64,000 nt of DNA. It comes from CAWEWH01 sp963812775 (GTDB lineage Bacteria; Pseudomonadota; Alphaproteobacteria; Rhizobiales; Beijerinckiaceae). Below, in pieces: positions 1 to 10,003 of this stretch. The stretch covers positions 62,001 through 126,000 of the forward strand of contig CAWEWH010000006.1 in the NCBI GenBank assembly GCA_963812775.1. The letters are read 5' to 3'. Below the pieces are notes generated by a model, which saw nothing but the letters and a program-made list of their open reading frames with translations, had not been told where the DNA came from and searched no databases. How positions within the stretch are numbered: the first letter of the stretch is position 1; each line of letters starts with the position of its first letter. The position numbers and the translations under genes were made by a program.

Positions 1-800
1 GGGAGAAGCGCGAGAAGCTCGCCGACAGCCAATGGGGCGTGACCTGCACGCGCCAGGGCCACGCGCATTTGACGAAGCTCGCGCCTGAAGGCGAGCGCGT
101 CGGCCTTCTCTATCACGGCCTCGACCTCATGGGCTTTCCAGCGCCGCCGGCGCGTCCCGCCCGCGACGGCGCCAACGCGGCCGATCCGGTGAGGATCGTG
201 TCGGTGGGGCGCGCCGTCGCCAAGAAGGGCTATGACGATCTCTTGACGGCGCTCGCCGCCTTGCCGGGCGACCTCAACTGGCAGTTCGTGCATATCGGCG
301 GCGGCGAGCTACTCGATCGCCTGAAGCAGCAGGCGCGGCGGGACGGCATCGCCCCCCGCGTCACCTTCATGGGAGCGCGCCCGCAGCCGGATGTGATCGC
401 CATGCTGCGTGAGGCGGACCTGTTCGTGCTGCCGGCCAAGCGGGCCAAGAGCGGCGATCAGGACGGCTTGCCCAACGTCATCATGGAGGCGGCGAGCCAG
501 GAGCTCGCCGTTCTCGCTACGAACTTCGCGGCCATTCCGGAATTCATCGGCGACGGCCGCGAAGGTGTGCTGGTGCCGCCGGGCGACTGGATCGCCCTCG
601 CCAATGCCATCAACCTCATGGCGCGCGATCCGGCACGCCGGGCGGCGCTTGGCCGCGCCGCAAGGCTGCGGCTCGTCGCCGAGTTCGGCAGCGAGGCCGG
701 CATCGATGCGCTTGAGCGACGCTTGCGCGCAGCCCTTGCCCGGCAGCCGCAGCTGGCGGCATGGCCGCGGGACACCGTCCCCGAAGCTGTCGCGCCGTGA
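1..800 (+). CDS. Glycosyltransferase family 4 protein (5' end outside window)
   Basis: Partial gene: the frame is open back to the first base, so the start lies upstream. The visible ~265 residues are the C-terminal nucleotide-sugar-binding half of a GT-B glycosyltransferase. The strand 'IVSVGRAVAKKGYDDLL' opens the GT4 domain, and 'GLPNVIMEAASQE' is the conserved donor-binding segment with its paired glutamates. The family moves a sugar from a nucleotide donor to a lipid or glycan acceptor on the cytoplasmic side of the membrane. The TGA overlaps the GTG start of the next glycosyltransferase (GTGA), so the two are translationally coupled. The acceptor and sugar cannot be told from sequence. 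Confidence 0.9.
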   Translation, partial: EKREKLADSQWGVTCTRQGHAHLTKLAPEGERVGLLYHGLDLMGFPAPPARPARDGANAADPVRIVSVGRAVAKKGYDDLLTALAALPGDLNWQFVHIGGGELLDRLKQQARRDGIAPRVTFMGARPQPDVIAMLREADLFVLPAKRAKSGDQDGLPNVIMEAASQELAVLATNFAAIPEFIGDGREGVLVPPGDWIALANAINLMARDPARRAALGRAARLRLVAEFGSEAGIDALERRLRAALARQPQLAAWPRDTVPEAVAP

Positions 801-1912
801 GCGAACGCCTGTCGCTCGCCTTCTACGCGCCGCTCAAGGCGCCCGACCATGCTGTGCCGTCGGGCGATCGGCGCATGGCGCAACTGCTCATGAAGGCGCT
901 CGAAGCGGCCGGCTTCGCGCCGTTCGTGGCAAGCCAGCTGCGCTCGCACGACAAGGCCGGCGACGCCGACGTGCAGCAGGGGCTGATGCGCAGCGCGCTG
1001 GCCGAGGCGGACGCCATCGCGGCACGCTTTGCCGCAGCGCCGCCGCAGGCGCGGCCACGTCTGTGGTTCACCTATCACGTCTATTACAAAGCGCCCGACT
1101 GGATCGGCACCTATGTGGCTCGCAAGCTCGGCATCCCGTACGTGGTGGCGGAGGGCTCCCGGGCACCCAAGCGCAAGGACGGCCCCTGGCGGCTCGGCCA
1201 CACGGCGGCGGAAGCGGCGCTCGACCAGGCCAAGGTCATCTTCGTGTTCAGCGACGCCGACCGGCCGATGCTCGAGCGCGCGATGCCGAGCTCGCAGCGG
1301 CTCGTCGATCTGCGGCCCTTCATCGACCTGGACAAATCCTGGACCGCGTTGGCGCCGGCCGCAGACGCGCCGCCGCGGCTATTGACCGTTGCGATGATGC
1401 GGAACGGCGACAAGCTCGCCTCCTATCGCTTCATGGCCGAGGCGCTGATGCGCATTGCCGACCGGCCGTGGACGCTGACCGTCGCGGGAGACGGCGAGGC
1501 GCGGCGCGATGTCGAGAGCGCCTTGGCGCCGCTCGGGGCGCGCGTGTCGTTCCTCGGCCTCGTCGAGGATGCGGCCGCCCTCGGACAGCTCTACGCAACG
1601 AGCGACCTCTTCGTCTGGCCGGCCGTCAACGAAGCCTACGGCATGGTCTTGCTGGAGGCGCAGGCGCGCCGCTGTCCGGTGGTGGCCAGCCGCGTCGGCG
1701 GCGTCCCCAACGTGGTGCGCGACGGCGAGACGGGATTGCTGGCGCCGCCCGACGATGTACCGGCCTTCGCGGCGGCCGTGGCAGCCCTCCTCGACGATCC
1801 GGCGCGGCGCCGCGACATGGGCAAGGCGGCCGAAAAATTCGTCTGCCGCGAGCGGACCGTCGCACAGGCGGCGCGCGTCCTGCGCGACCATCTCATGCCC
1901 CTCGTTGCCTGA
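797..1912 (+). CDS. Glycosyltransferase family 4 protein
   Basis: A 371-residue GT-B glycosyltransferase. I chose GTG at 797 because it overlaps the upstream stop as GTGA and gives the N-terminus 'SERLSLAFYAPLKAP', a typical first Rossmann strand; the longer in-frame ATG at 761 adds only Arg-rich shadow sequence. The C-terminal half carries 'VNEAYGMVLLEAQARR', with the glutamates that contact the nucleotide sugar, followed by 'PVVASRVGGVPNVV'. It is the second of three consecutive glycosyltransferases and is probably part of an envelope or exopolysaccharide assembly cluster that continues left of the window. Confidence 0.9.
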   Translation: MSERLSLAFYAPLKAPDHAVPSGDRRMAQLLMKALEAAGFAPFVASQLRSHDKAGDADVQQGLMRSALAEADAIAARFAAAPPQARPRLWFTYHVYYKAPDWIGTYVARKLGIPYVVAEGSRAPKRKDGPWRLGHTAAEAALDQAKVIFVFSDADRPMLERAMPSSQRLVDLRPFIDLDKSWTALAPAADAPPRLLTVAMMRNGDKLASYRFMAEALMRIADRPWTLTVAGDGEARRDVESALAPLGARVSFLGLVEDAAALGQLYATSDLFVWPAVNEAYGMVLLEAQARRCPVVASRVGGVPNVVRDGETGLLAPPDDVPAFAAAVAALLDDPARRRDMGKAAEKFVCRERTVAQAARVLRDHLMPLVA

Positions 1913-1916
1913 AGCG

Positions 1917-3146
1917 ATGCCGCTCGCCATCCTCATCGCCGTCACGCATCTGCTCGGGGTCGGGCACTTGACGCGGGCCGCCGCCATCGGGCGGGCGCTC
2001 GCGGCGCGCGGCCACGCCGTCACCCTGGTGTCGGGCGGCAATCCGGCGCCGCTGGTGCGCACCGACAATCTCAGGTTCGTGCAGTTGCCGCCGCTGCATG
2101 TGGACGGCACGGCGTTTTCGCGGCTCATCGACGCGGCAGGCGAGGAGGCGACCGCGGCTCTGCTGGCGGGCCGGCGAGCGCAGCTTCTCGGCGCGCTTGC
2201 AACATCCGAGCCCGACGTGGTCATCACCGAGCTGTTCCCGTTCGGCCGCCGGGCCCTGGCCGAGGAATTCATGGCGCTCGCCGCGGCGGCGCGAAGGCGG
2301 CAGCCGAGGCCGCTTCTCCTCTGCTCGATCCGCGACATTCTCATCGCGCCGGCGCAACGGGCGCGCATCGATGCGGCGCACCAGCGTCTCGCCGATCTCT
2401 ATGACGGCGTCCTCGTGCACGGCGATCCGGACGTGATGCCCCTCGAACGATCATGGCCGCTCGATCCGGCACTCAAGTCGCGTGTGCACTACACCGGCTA
2501 TGTCGATGATGGAGCTATCGCATCACCCGTTGTGGGCGACGCCGCGGACGGCGAGATCCTGGTGTCGGCGGGCGGCAGCGGCGTCGGCCGCAACCTCTAT
2601 GAGACGGCTATTACGGCCGCCGCGCTGCTGCCGGATCGGCCGTGGCGCATCCTGGTAGGTGGGGGCGTGCCGGAGGCCGCGTTCGGTGCGTTGCAGCGCA
2701 ACGCTCCGGAGAACGTCACCGTCGAGCGATCGCGTGGCGATTTTCGCGCGCTGCTCGGCCGCTGCGCCGTCTCGGTGAGCCAGGCCGGCTACAACACGGT
2801 GCTCGACCTCTTGAGCGCGCGGGCACGGGCGGTCGTGGTGCCGTTCGCCGAGGGCGGCGAGACCGAGCAGCTGCAGCGCGCTGAATGCCTTGCCGAGCGC
2901 CGCCTGCTGCGCGTCCTGCCGGGAGAGCGGCTCAATCCCGAAAGCCTCGCTGCCGCGGTCGGGGATGCGCTTGCGGCGCCCCGGCCGGCGGCTTCCGGCA
3001 TCCGCACGGACGGCCTCGAAGGAACCGTCCGAATCGTCGAGGAACTGACGGGCGCCCGCCCTTCCCGCCCCCCGCCACGTCGAAGGCGGATTGGTCCGCC
3101 CTTCACGACGCGCTGGCGCGGCTTTCCGGCGACGGCCGGAGCCTGA
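1917..3146 (+). CDS. MurG-like glycosyltransferase
   Basis: A 409-residue GT-B protein starting at ATG 1917, four bases after the previous stop. The N-terminal 'GVGHLTRAAAIGRAL' is the glycine-rich acceptor-side loop of MurG/GT28-like enzymes. The C-terminal 'VSQAGYNTVLDLLS' and 'VVVPFAEGGETEQ' are the donor-site motifs of that superfamily. It is not MurG itself, which normally sits in the dcw cluster; here the neighbours are GT4 enzymes and a deacetylase. The last ~25 residues are Pro/Arg-rich and look like out-of-frame reading of the next gene, so the true C-terminus may be near 3050. Confidence 0.85.
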   Translation: MPLAILIAVTHLLGVGHLTRAAAIGRALAARGHAVTLVSGGNPAPLVRTDNLRFVQLPPLHVDGTAFSRLIDAAGEEATAALLAGRRAQLLGALATSEPDVVITELFPFGRRALAEEFMALAAAARRRQPRPLLLCSIRDILIAPAQRARIDAAHQRLADLYDGVLVHGDPDVMPLERSWPLDPALKSRVHYTGYVDDGAIASPVVGDAADGEILVSAGGSGVGRNLYETAITAAALLPDRPWRILVGGGVPEAAFGALQRNAPENVTVERSRGDFRALLGRCAVSVSQAGYNTVLDLLSARARAVVVPFAEGGETEQLQRAECLAERRLLRVLPGERLNPESLAAAVGDALAAPRPAASGIRTDGLEGTVRIVEELTGARPSRPPPRRRRIGPPFTTRWRGFPATAGA

Positions 3147-3856
3147 CCTTGTGGTGGCGTGACGACGACGCCGTTCGGCCGACGCCCGCCCTCGAGCGGC
3201 TCATCCGCCTGGCGCAGCGCTATGGCATGCCGGTCGCGGTGGCCGTCGTGCCGGCCAAGGCCGACGGCGCCTTGGGGCAGCGGCTCGCGGCCGAGCCCCT
3301 CGCGTCGGTCCTGGTGCACGGTCTCGCGCACGAGAACCATGCTCCGGAGGGGGAAAAGAAGAGCGAATTCGGCCCCCACCGCCCCCTCGATCGCCTCGTT
3401 GCCGATGCGTCGTTGGCGCTCGAAACGGCGTGCGCCCGCCTGGGGCATGGGCCGGAGCCGATCTTCGTGCCGCCCTGGAATCGGCTGGCGGCCGATCTCG
3501 TCCCCCGGCTGAGCGCCCTTGGGTACCGGGGTCTGTCGACCTTCGGGGCTGCGGCGCGGCGCCAGCCGGCGCCCGACCTCGTCCAGATCGACACGCATAT
3601 CGATCCTGTCGATTGGCACGGCACCCGCGGGCTGCGGCGTGAGAGCGACATTATTGCAACGGTGACGGGGGCGGTTGTCAAAGTTGCTCGCAATGTCATG
3701 GACGAAGCCGAGCCGATCGGGCTTCTGACCCATCATCTCGTTCACGACGAGGATACATGGACGTTTTGCGAACGCCTGCTAGAAACCTTTGCAGGCCGTC
3801 CTGGAATCAGGGTGGCGGCAGCTTCGCAGCTATTCGGTTCGGCGCCGTCGAAATAG
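2885..3856 (+). CDS. Polysaccharide deacetylase-like protein (start uncertain)
   Basis: The convincing protein begins near 3083 ('ADWSALHDALARL') and runs to TAG at 3856. 'WWRDDDAV' provides the Asp cluster typical of NodB-fold deacetylases, 'LVHGLAHENH' a histidine-rich metal strand, and 'FVPPWNRLA' the following loop. The family removes acyl groups from glycans, which fits the glycosyltransferases upstream. The only ATG start in this frame before the domain is at 2885, which would overlap the upstream gene by 262 bases and encode Arg/Pro-rich sequence. A non-ATG start or a one-base error in the C-rich tract near 3060-3072 is more likely. The protein is about 255 residues if it starts at the domain. 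Confidence 0.7.
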   Translation: MPCRAPPAARPAGRAAQSRKPRCRGRGCACGAPAGGFRHPHGRPRRNRPNRRGTDGRPPFPPPATSKADWSALHDALARLSGDGRSLTLWWRDDDAVRPTPALERLIRLAQRYGMPVAVAVVPAKADGALGQRLAAEPLASVLVHGLAHENHAPEGEKKSEFGPHRPLDRLVADASLALETACARLGHGPEPIFVPPWNRLAADLVPRLSALGYRGLSTFGAAARRQPAPDLVQIDTHIDPVDWHGTRGLRRESDIIATVTGAVVKVARNVMDEAEPIGLLTHHLVHDEDTWTFCERLLETFAGRPGIRVAAASQLFGSAPSK

Positions 3857-3868
3857 CAACCATAGAGG

Positions 3869-5828
3869 GTGCCGAAAGCAGGCGGACGGCTTATCTTTTG
3901 TGGCAAGGCTGCCGCAGAGGAGCCCGAGTTTAGGGAGGCTGACCTGTCGCGGAACTCGCTTCTGGACGTGCGCGATCTTGCCATCACGATCGCGAGCGAT
4001 GGTGCCGAATTCCGCGCCCTCGATGGCATCTCGTTCTCCATCCCCAATGGCGGGACGGTGGCGCTCGTCGGCGAGTCCGGCTCCGGCAAATCGCTCACCG
4101 CCCAGGCCATCCTCGGCATCCTGCCGAAGGTGGCGCGCGCCGAAGGCTCAATCCTGTTCGACGATCCGGCCAACGACGAGGCGCCGGTCGACATCCTGTC
4201 CCTCGACCTCAACGGTCCCGTCATGGGACGGCTGCGCGGCGGCCGCATCGCCATGATCTTCCAGGAGCCGATGACGTCGCTGTCGCCGCTGCACACGGTC
4301 GGCAACCAGGTGACGGAAGCGCTACGGCTGCACAGCAACGCCAGCAAGCAGGAGGCGCGCGAGCGTGCCGAGGCGGTGTTCCAGCGCGTCGGCTTCCCCG
4401 ATCCCAAGCGCACCTTCGTCACCTATCCGTTCGAGCTGTCCGGCGGCATGCGCCAGCGGGCGATGATCGCCATGGCGCTCATCTGCCGCCCGGCCCTGCT
4501 GATCGCCGACGAGCCCACGACCGCCCTCGACGTGACGACGCAGGCGCAGATCCTCGACCTGATGAAGGAGCTGCAGGCCGAGATCGGCATGGCCATCCTG
4601 CTCATCACCCACGACCTCGGCGTCGTCGCCAACATGGCCGCCGACGTGGTGGTGCTCTATCGCGGCCGCGTCATGGAGGCGGGCACGCGCGAGGAGATTT
4701 TCCGCAACGCCCATCACCCCTATCTCAAGGCGCTCATCAAGGCGGTGCCGCGCTTCGACATGCTGCCGGGCGAGCGCCTGACGCCCATCCGCGAGGTGGC
4801 GAGCACCGGCATCATCGACGCGGCCCCGAAGGAAAAGCGGCCCAAGCTGAACGGGCCGGTGCTTTCCGCGGAGAACATCTCCAAGACCTTCACGCTGCGC
4901 TCCGGCTGGTTCACGGGAAGCGAAAAGCGCGTGCATGCCGTCGACAATGTCAGCCTCAGCGTGCCGTCCGGCACGACGCTCGGCCTCGTCGGCGAATCCG
5001 GCTGCGGCAAGACCACCGTTTCGAAGATGATCATGCGGGCGCTGCAGCCCGACACCGGCCGCATCATGTTCGACGACGGCTCGGGGCCGCGCAATGTCTT
5101 CGAGCTCTCAGACGAGGATCTCTTCGCCTATCGGCGCGCCGTGCAATTCATCTTCCAGGATCCGTTCTCGTCGCTCAACCCGCGCATGACCGTCTATCAG
5201 CTGCTGACGGAGCCGCTGCGCATCCACAAGATGGGCAGCGAGGAGGAGCACTACGCCAAGGCGCGCATGCTGATCGAGCTCGTCGGCCTCGACCGCCGCC
5301 ATCTGCGGCGCTACCCGCACTCCTTCTCGGGCGGCCAGCGGCAACGGCTCGGCATTGCCCGCGCGCTGGCGCTGTCGCCGCGCGTGCTCCTGTGCGACGA
5401 GCCGGTCTCGGCCCTCGACGTTTCGGTGCAGGCGCAGATCCTCAACCTCCTGAAGGACCTGCAGATCGGCGCTCGGCCTCTCCTACCTGTTCGTGTCGCA
5501 CAACCTCGCGGTCGTCGACTACATCGCCGACACCATCGCGGTCATGTGCCGAGGCCATATCGTCGAGGAAGCCCCCAAGGCGCTCCTGTTCAAGAACCCG
5601 CAGCACCCGTACACGCAGGCGCTGCTCGCGGCGGTGCCGGACCCCGACATCGACCGCCCCCTCGATTTCGACAAGCTGCGCACCGGCGGCTTTTCCGATC
5701 CCGGGCTGTGGCCCGAACCCTACCGTCTCGTGCCCGGCGGCGGCAGCGCCATGCATGAGATCGAACCCGGCCATCGCGTGCGCGTCGGAGCGCAAGCCGC
5801 CGAGGAACCAGCCAAGGAGGCTGCATGA
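3869..5828 (+). CDS. Fused peptide ABC transporter ATPase, YejF/DppDF type (one frameshift)
   Basis: Two ABC ATPase domains in one chain of about 650 residues. Domain 1 has Walker A 'GESGSGKS', signature 'LSGGMRQR' and Walker B 'LLIADEPT'. Domain 2 has 'GESGCGKT', 'FSGGQRQR' and 'LLCDEPVSALD'. The frame breaks once near 5465-5480, between Walker B and the switch histidine: 'LFVSHNLAVVDYIAD' is read in another frame that ends at 5828, so as given the gene is frameshifted. The open frame begins at GTG 3869, but the best Shine-Dalgarno (AGGGAGG, 3932-3938) precedes an in-frame CTG at 3944. The stop overlaps the next ATG (ATGA). It powers import of peptide-like substrates with the following three genes. 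Confidence 0.85.
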
Positions 5829-7762
5829 AACGCCGCGACGTCCTCAAGGGCCTCGGAGCCCTCCCGTTCCTGCCGCTGGCGGAGCGCGCCTTGGCGGCCC
5901 TCGGCGAGTTGAAGGAAACGCCGTTCTTTGCCGACAAGGTCGCCAAGGGCGAGCTGCCGGGGCTGGCGGAGCGGCTGCCCAAGACGCCGCTCGTCGTCGA
6001 CCTGCCGGCCCGCGGGCGCCTCACCGGCAAGCCCGGCGGCGAGATCACGACGCTGATCTCGCGTGCCCGCGATGTCCGTTACGTGTCGGCCAACGCCTAT
6101 ACCCGGCTCGTCGGCTACGACGAGCGGCTCAAGCTGCAGCCGGACATTCTCGAAGGCATCGAGGTGGATGGCGATCGGATTTTCACGCTTCGCCTGCGGC
6201 CCGGCCACAAATGGTCGGACGGGCATCCGTTCACGGCGCAGGACTTCCGCTACTGGTGGGAGGATGTCGCCGGCAACAAGCAGATCAGCCCCTCAGGCCC
6301 GCCGGAATTCATGACATCGAAGGGCGAGCTGCCGCGCTTCGAGGTCGTCGACGAGGTCACGGTCCGCTACACGTGGACCAATCCCAATCCGCGCTTCCTG
6401 CCGACACTGGCGCAGCCGCGCGATCCCTTCATCTATCGGCCAGCCCACTATCTGAAGCAGTTTCACGAGAAGTACAGCGACAGGAAAAAGCTGGACGACA
6501 TGGCCGCCAAGGCCAAACTGAAGTCCTGGGCGACGCTGCACAATCGCCTCGACGAGATGTTCGAGAACACCAACCCGGCGCTGCCGACCTTGCAGCCCTG
6601 GCGGGTGATGAACGCGGCGCCCGCCAACCGCTTCGTGTTCGAGCGCAACGCCTATTTCCATCGCGTCGACACGACGGGCCAGCAGCTTCCCTACGTCGAC
6701 CAGATCATGGCCGACATCGCCTCGAGCGGCCTGTTCGCCGCCAAGGCCAATGCCGGCGAGGTGGACTTCCTGGCGCGCGGCTTGGCGATGGGCGACATCC
6801 CGGTGCTCAAGCACGGCGAGAAGGCCAAGGGCTATCGCACGCTGCTGTGGAAATACGCGCGCGGCTCGGAGGTGGCGCTCTATCCGAACCTGACCACCAG
6901 CGACCCCGTCTGGCGCAAGCTCAATCGCGATGTGCGGTACCGCCGCGCTCTGTCGCTGGCCATCGACCGCTACACGCTCAACCGGGCACTGCTCTTCGGC
7001 CTCGGCAAGGAGGGCAACAACACGATCAGCGAGGACTCGCCGCTGTTCAAGCCGGAATACCGCACGCGCTGGGCCAACTACGATTCCGGCATGGCGTCGC
7101 GATTGCTCGACGAGGTGGGCCTTGGCAAGCGCGGCGACGACGACATCCGGCTCCTGCCGGATGGACGGTCGCTCGAAATCGTCGTCGAGGTGGATGGTGA
7201 CACCGGCATGGCGGTGGACGCTCTCGAGCTCATCACCGAGTTCTGGCGCGAGGTCGGCGTCAAGCTGTTCATCAAGCCGCAGGAGCGAAACATCCTGCGC
7301 AATCGCGCCTTTGCGGGCAGCACCGTCATGGTGGCGACGGCCGGCCTCGACAACGCTCTGCCGACGGCGCTGATGGTCCCGCACGAGCTGGCGCCGGTCC
7401 GCCAAGACAACATGGCCTGGCCGAAATGGGGCCAGTACGTGGAGACGCGCGGCAAGTCCGGCGAGGCCGTCGACACGCCCGGTGGGCAACGGCTCCTGCA
7501 GCTCTACGAAACCTGGCTCACCACCGGCGAGGAGGCGCAGAAATCGGCCATCTGGCACGAGATGCTGGGCATGCATGTCGATCAGGTCTGGTCGATCGGC
7601 ACCATTGCCGGGGCGTTGCAGCCGATCGTCCTGCGCGACGGCCTCATCAACCTGCCGAAGGAGGGCGTCTACAGCTGGGACCCGACATCGCAGCTCGGCA
7701 TCTACCGGATTGATGAGATTTTCTGGGACAGGCAGGATCGCCGGGTGGCGGAGGCGCGATGA
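5825..7762 (+). CDS. Peptide ABC transporter substrate-binding protein, YejA-like
   Basis: A 645-residue extracytoplasmic solute-binding protein of family 5. The N-terminus 'MKRRDVLKGLGALPFLPLA' has a twin-arginine-like pair and a hydrophobic stretch, suggesting Tat export. 'FTLRLRPGHKWSDGHPFT' is the characteristic first-domain segment of oligopeptide-binding proteins. The length (~600 residues rather than ~530) and the fused ATPase next to it match the Yej subgroup, which in E. coli imports microcin C and other peptides. The substrate here is inferred only at the level of 'oligopeptide-like'. Its ATG overlaps the upstream stop, and its own stop overlaps the permease start. Confidence 0.9.
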   Translation: MKRRDVLKGLGALPFLPLAERALAALGELKETPFFADKVAKGELPGLAERLPKTPLVVDLPARGRLTGKPGGEITTLISRARDVRYVSANAYTRLVGYDERLKLQPDILEGIEVDGDRIFTLRLRPGHKWSDGHPFTAQDFRYWWEDVAGNKQISPSGPPEFMTSKGELPRFEVVDEVTVRYTWTNPNPRFLPTLAQPRDPFIYRPAHYLKQFHEKYSDRKKLDDMAAKAKLKSWATLHNRLDEMFENTNPALPTLQPWRVMNAAPANRFVFERNAYFHRVDTTGQQLPYVDQIMADIASSGLFAAKANAGEVDFLARGLAMGDIPVLKHGEKAKGYRTLLWKYARGSEVALYPNLTTSDPVWRKLNRDVRYRRALSLAIDRYTLNRALLFGLGKEGNNTISEDSPLFKPEYRTRWANYDSGMASRLLDEVGLGKRGDDDIRLLPDGRSLEIVVEVDGDTGMAVDALELITEFWREVGVKLFIKPQERNILRNRAFAGSTVMVATAGLDNALPTALMVPHELAPVRQDNMAWPKWGQYVETRGKSGEAVDTPGGQRLLQLYETWLTTGEEAQKSAIWHEMLGMHVDQVWSIGTIAGALQPIVLRDGLINLPKEGVYSWDPTSQLGIYRIDEIFWDRQDRRVAEAR

Positions 7763-8774
7763 TCCGATTTCTGTCCAGGCGCTTCCTGACCATGCTGATG
7801 ACGCTGCTCGTCATCAGCCTGTTGGTGTTCGTCATCATCAAGCTGCCGCCTGGGGACTTCCTGACCAATCAGCTCGCCGAGCTGATTGCCCAAGGCGACC
7901 CGGAAGCGCGACGCAAGGCGGAATTCCTGCGCGAGCAATACGGTCTCGATCGGCCGGTATGGGAGCAGTATCTGCGCTGGCTCGGCGCGCTGCCGGGACC
8001 AACGGCTTTTCCGGCCTGCTGCAGGGCGACTGGGGCTGGTCGTTCGAGTACGACAAGCCGGTCAATCAAGTGGTCGGCGACGCGCTCTGGCTGACGCTCG
8101 TGGTCAACGTCTTCGTGGTCATCTTCGTCCACATCGTGTCGATCCCCATCGCCATCTACTCGGCCATCCGGCAGTATTCATGGAGCGACTATTTCGCCAC
8201 GCTGATCGGCTATATCGGCCTGGCGACGCCGAACTTCCTCTTGGCGCTGATCCTGCTCTACTACATGAACCGCTGGTTCGGCATTTCCATCGGCGGCCTC
8301 TACGACGCGCAGTACACCAACGCGCCCTGGAGCGCCGACAAGGTCAAGTCGCTGCTGCAGCACCTCGTCGTGCCGACCCTGGTGATCGGGCTCTCCGGCA
8401 CGGCGGCGATGATCCGGCGCATGCGCGCCAACCTGCTCGACGAGCTCGGCAAGCAATATTACGTCACCGCCAAGGCCAAGGGCGTGCCGCCCATGCGGGC
8501 GCTCATCAAGTATCCGTTCCGCATGGCGCTCAATCCGTTCGTGGCCGACATCGGCAATCTCCTGCCGCACCTGGTGTCCGGCTCGGTCCTCGTGTCCTTG
8601 GTCATGAGCCTGCCGACAGTCGGCCCGATCCTGCTCGCGGCGCTCAAGAGCCAGGACCAGTTCCTGGCCGGCTTCATCCTCATGTTCGTCGCCGTGCTCA
8701 CCGTCATCGGCATGTTGATCTCCGATCTCATGCTGGCGTGGCTCGACCCGCGCATCCGGCTCGGAGGCAAATAG
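7759..8774 (+). CDS. Peptide ABC transporter permease, DppB/YejB type (one frameshift)
   Basis: An inner-membrane permease of about 338 residues. The first ~80 codons from ATG 7759 encode TM1 and the start of the periplasmic loop. The frame then breaks near 7998-8003, where the expected 'PGTNGF' is interrupted; one missing C would restore it. The rest continues in another frame to TAG 8774. The second part has several transmembrane segments and the EAA-like cytoplasmic loop around 'AKGVPPMRALIKYPFRMALNPF', which contacts the ATPase. The ATGA overlap with the binding protein and the tight spacing (4 bases) to the next permease mark one operon. Confidence 0.87.
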
Positions 8775-8778
8775 GGCG

Positions 8779-9948
8779 ATGACCATCAATACCGCCCCGC
8801 CGCCAAAGGGACACTACGTCGATACGGCGCCGTTCGATCCCGGCGCCAGCGAGCCCATGGGCAAGGAGGACGAGCGCTTCTACCGCGCCTCGGCGCTGAC
8901 GCTGATCTGGTGGAAGTTCCGCCGCCACCGCGTCGCCGTCGTTTCGGCCACGATCCTGCTCGCCTTCTATCTCATGGTGCCGTTCGTCGAGGTCATCGCG
9001 CCCTACGGACAGGCGCAGCGCAACGGCGACTACATCTATGCGCCGCCGCAGGGCATGCACCTCTTCCACGACGGCGGCTTCGTCGGGCCGTTCGTCTACC
9101 CGTATTCGTTCCGCTTCAACCTCGAGACCTTCACGCGCGACTATGCGGTCGACACGACGAAGCCGCAGTCGATCCGCTTCTTCTGCCGGGGCGAGCACTA
9201 CCGCTTCTGGGGCCTGTTCGACGCCAACTTCCACCTGTTCTGCGCTCCGGAAGGCGGCACCCTGTTCCTCGCCGGCACCGACCGGCTCGGCCGCGATCTC
9301 CTGTCGCGCATCATCTACGGGGCGCGCATCTCGCTCACCATCGGGCTCGTCGGCATCGCCGTCTCGTTCGCCCTCGGCCTGTTCTTCGGCGGCATTGCCG
9401 GTTATCTCGGCGGCGTCGTCGACAGCACCATCCAGCGCATGATCGAGATCATCCGCTCGCTGCCGGAATTGCCGCTGTGGCTCGCGCTGTCGGCCGCGCT
9501 ACCGCCCAACTGGAGCCCGCTGCTCATCTTCTTCGGCATCACCATCATCCTCGGACTGCTCGACTGGCCGGGCCTGGCGCGGGCGGTGCGCTCGAAGCTG
9601 CTGGCGCTGCGGGAGGAGGATTTCGTCAAGGCGGCCGAGCTGATGGGGGCGTCGCGCGGCCGCATCATCGCCCGCCACCTCATCCCCAATTTCATGAGCC
9701 ACCTGATCGCCTCGGCGACGCTGTCCATCCCGTCGATGATCCTCGGCGAGACGGCGCTGTCGTTCCTCGGCCTCGGGCTGCGACCGCCTATCACCAGCTG
9801 GGGGGTGCTGCTCAACGAGGCGCAGAATCTCGCGGCCGTTAACCTCTATCCGTGGCTGCTCGCCCCCATCGCGCCGGTGATTCTCGTTGTTCTCGCCTTC
9901 AACTTCATGGGCGACGGCTTGCGCGACGCCGCCGACCCCTACCACTGA
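8779..9948 (+). CDS. Peptide ABC transporter permease, DppC/YejE type
   Basis: A 389-residue inner-membrane permease and partner of the upstream DppB-type subunit. There is an N-terminal cytoplasmic tail with 'WWKFRRHRVAVVSATILL' leading into TM1. A long periplasmic loop (roughly residues 75-165) follows, then 'GTDRLGRDLLSRIIYGARIS', the signature start of the DppC transport domain, and five more helices. The EAA loop lies near 'AELMGASRGRIIARHLIPN'. The long loop is typical of YejE-like permeases and absent from classical DppC (~300 residues). It is the last gene of the transporter operon. Confidence 0.92.
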   Translation: MTINTAPPPKGHYVDTAPFDPGASEPMGKEDERFYRASALTLIWWKFRRHRVAVVSATILLAFYLMVPFVEVIAPYGQAQRNGDYIYAPPQGMHLFHDGGFVGPFVYPYSFRFNLETFTRDYAVDTTKPQSIRFFCRGEHYRFWGLFDANFHLFCAPEGGTLFLAGTDRLGRDLLSRIIYGARISLTIGLVGIAVSFALGLFFGGIAGYLGGVVDSTIQRMIEIIRSLPELPLWLALSAALPPNWSPLLIFFGITIILGLLDWPGLARAVRSKLLALREEDFVKAAELMGASRGRIIARHLIPNFMSHLIASATLSIPSMILGETALSFLGLGLRPPITSWGVLLNEAQNLAAVNLYPWLLAPIAPVILVVLAFNFMGDGLRDAADPYH

Positions 9949-10003
9949 ACCGGATGACGATTGCCGCGTTGCCTTAGCCGGATGCCCAATCCGGAGGCAA
10001 CGG

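Noticed and set aside
1917..3146. MurG (lipid II synthesis)
   Set aside because: Shares the GT28-like fold motifs but lies among GT4 enzymes and a deacetylase rather than cell-division genes.
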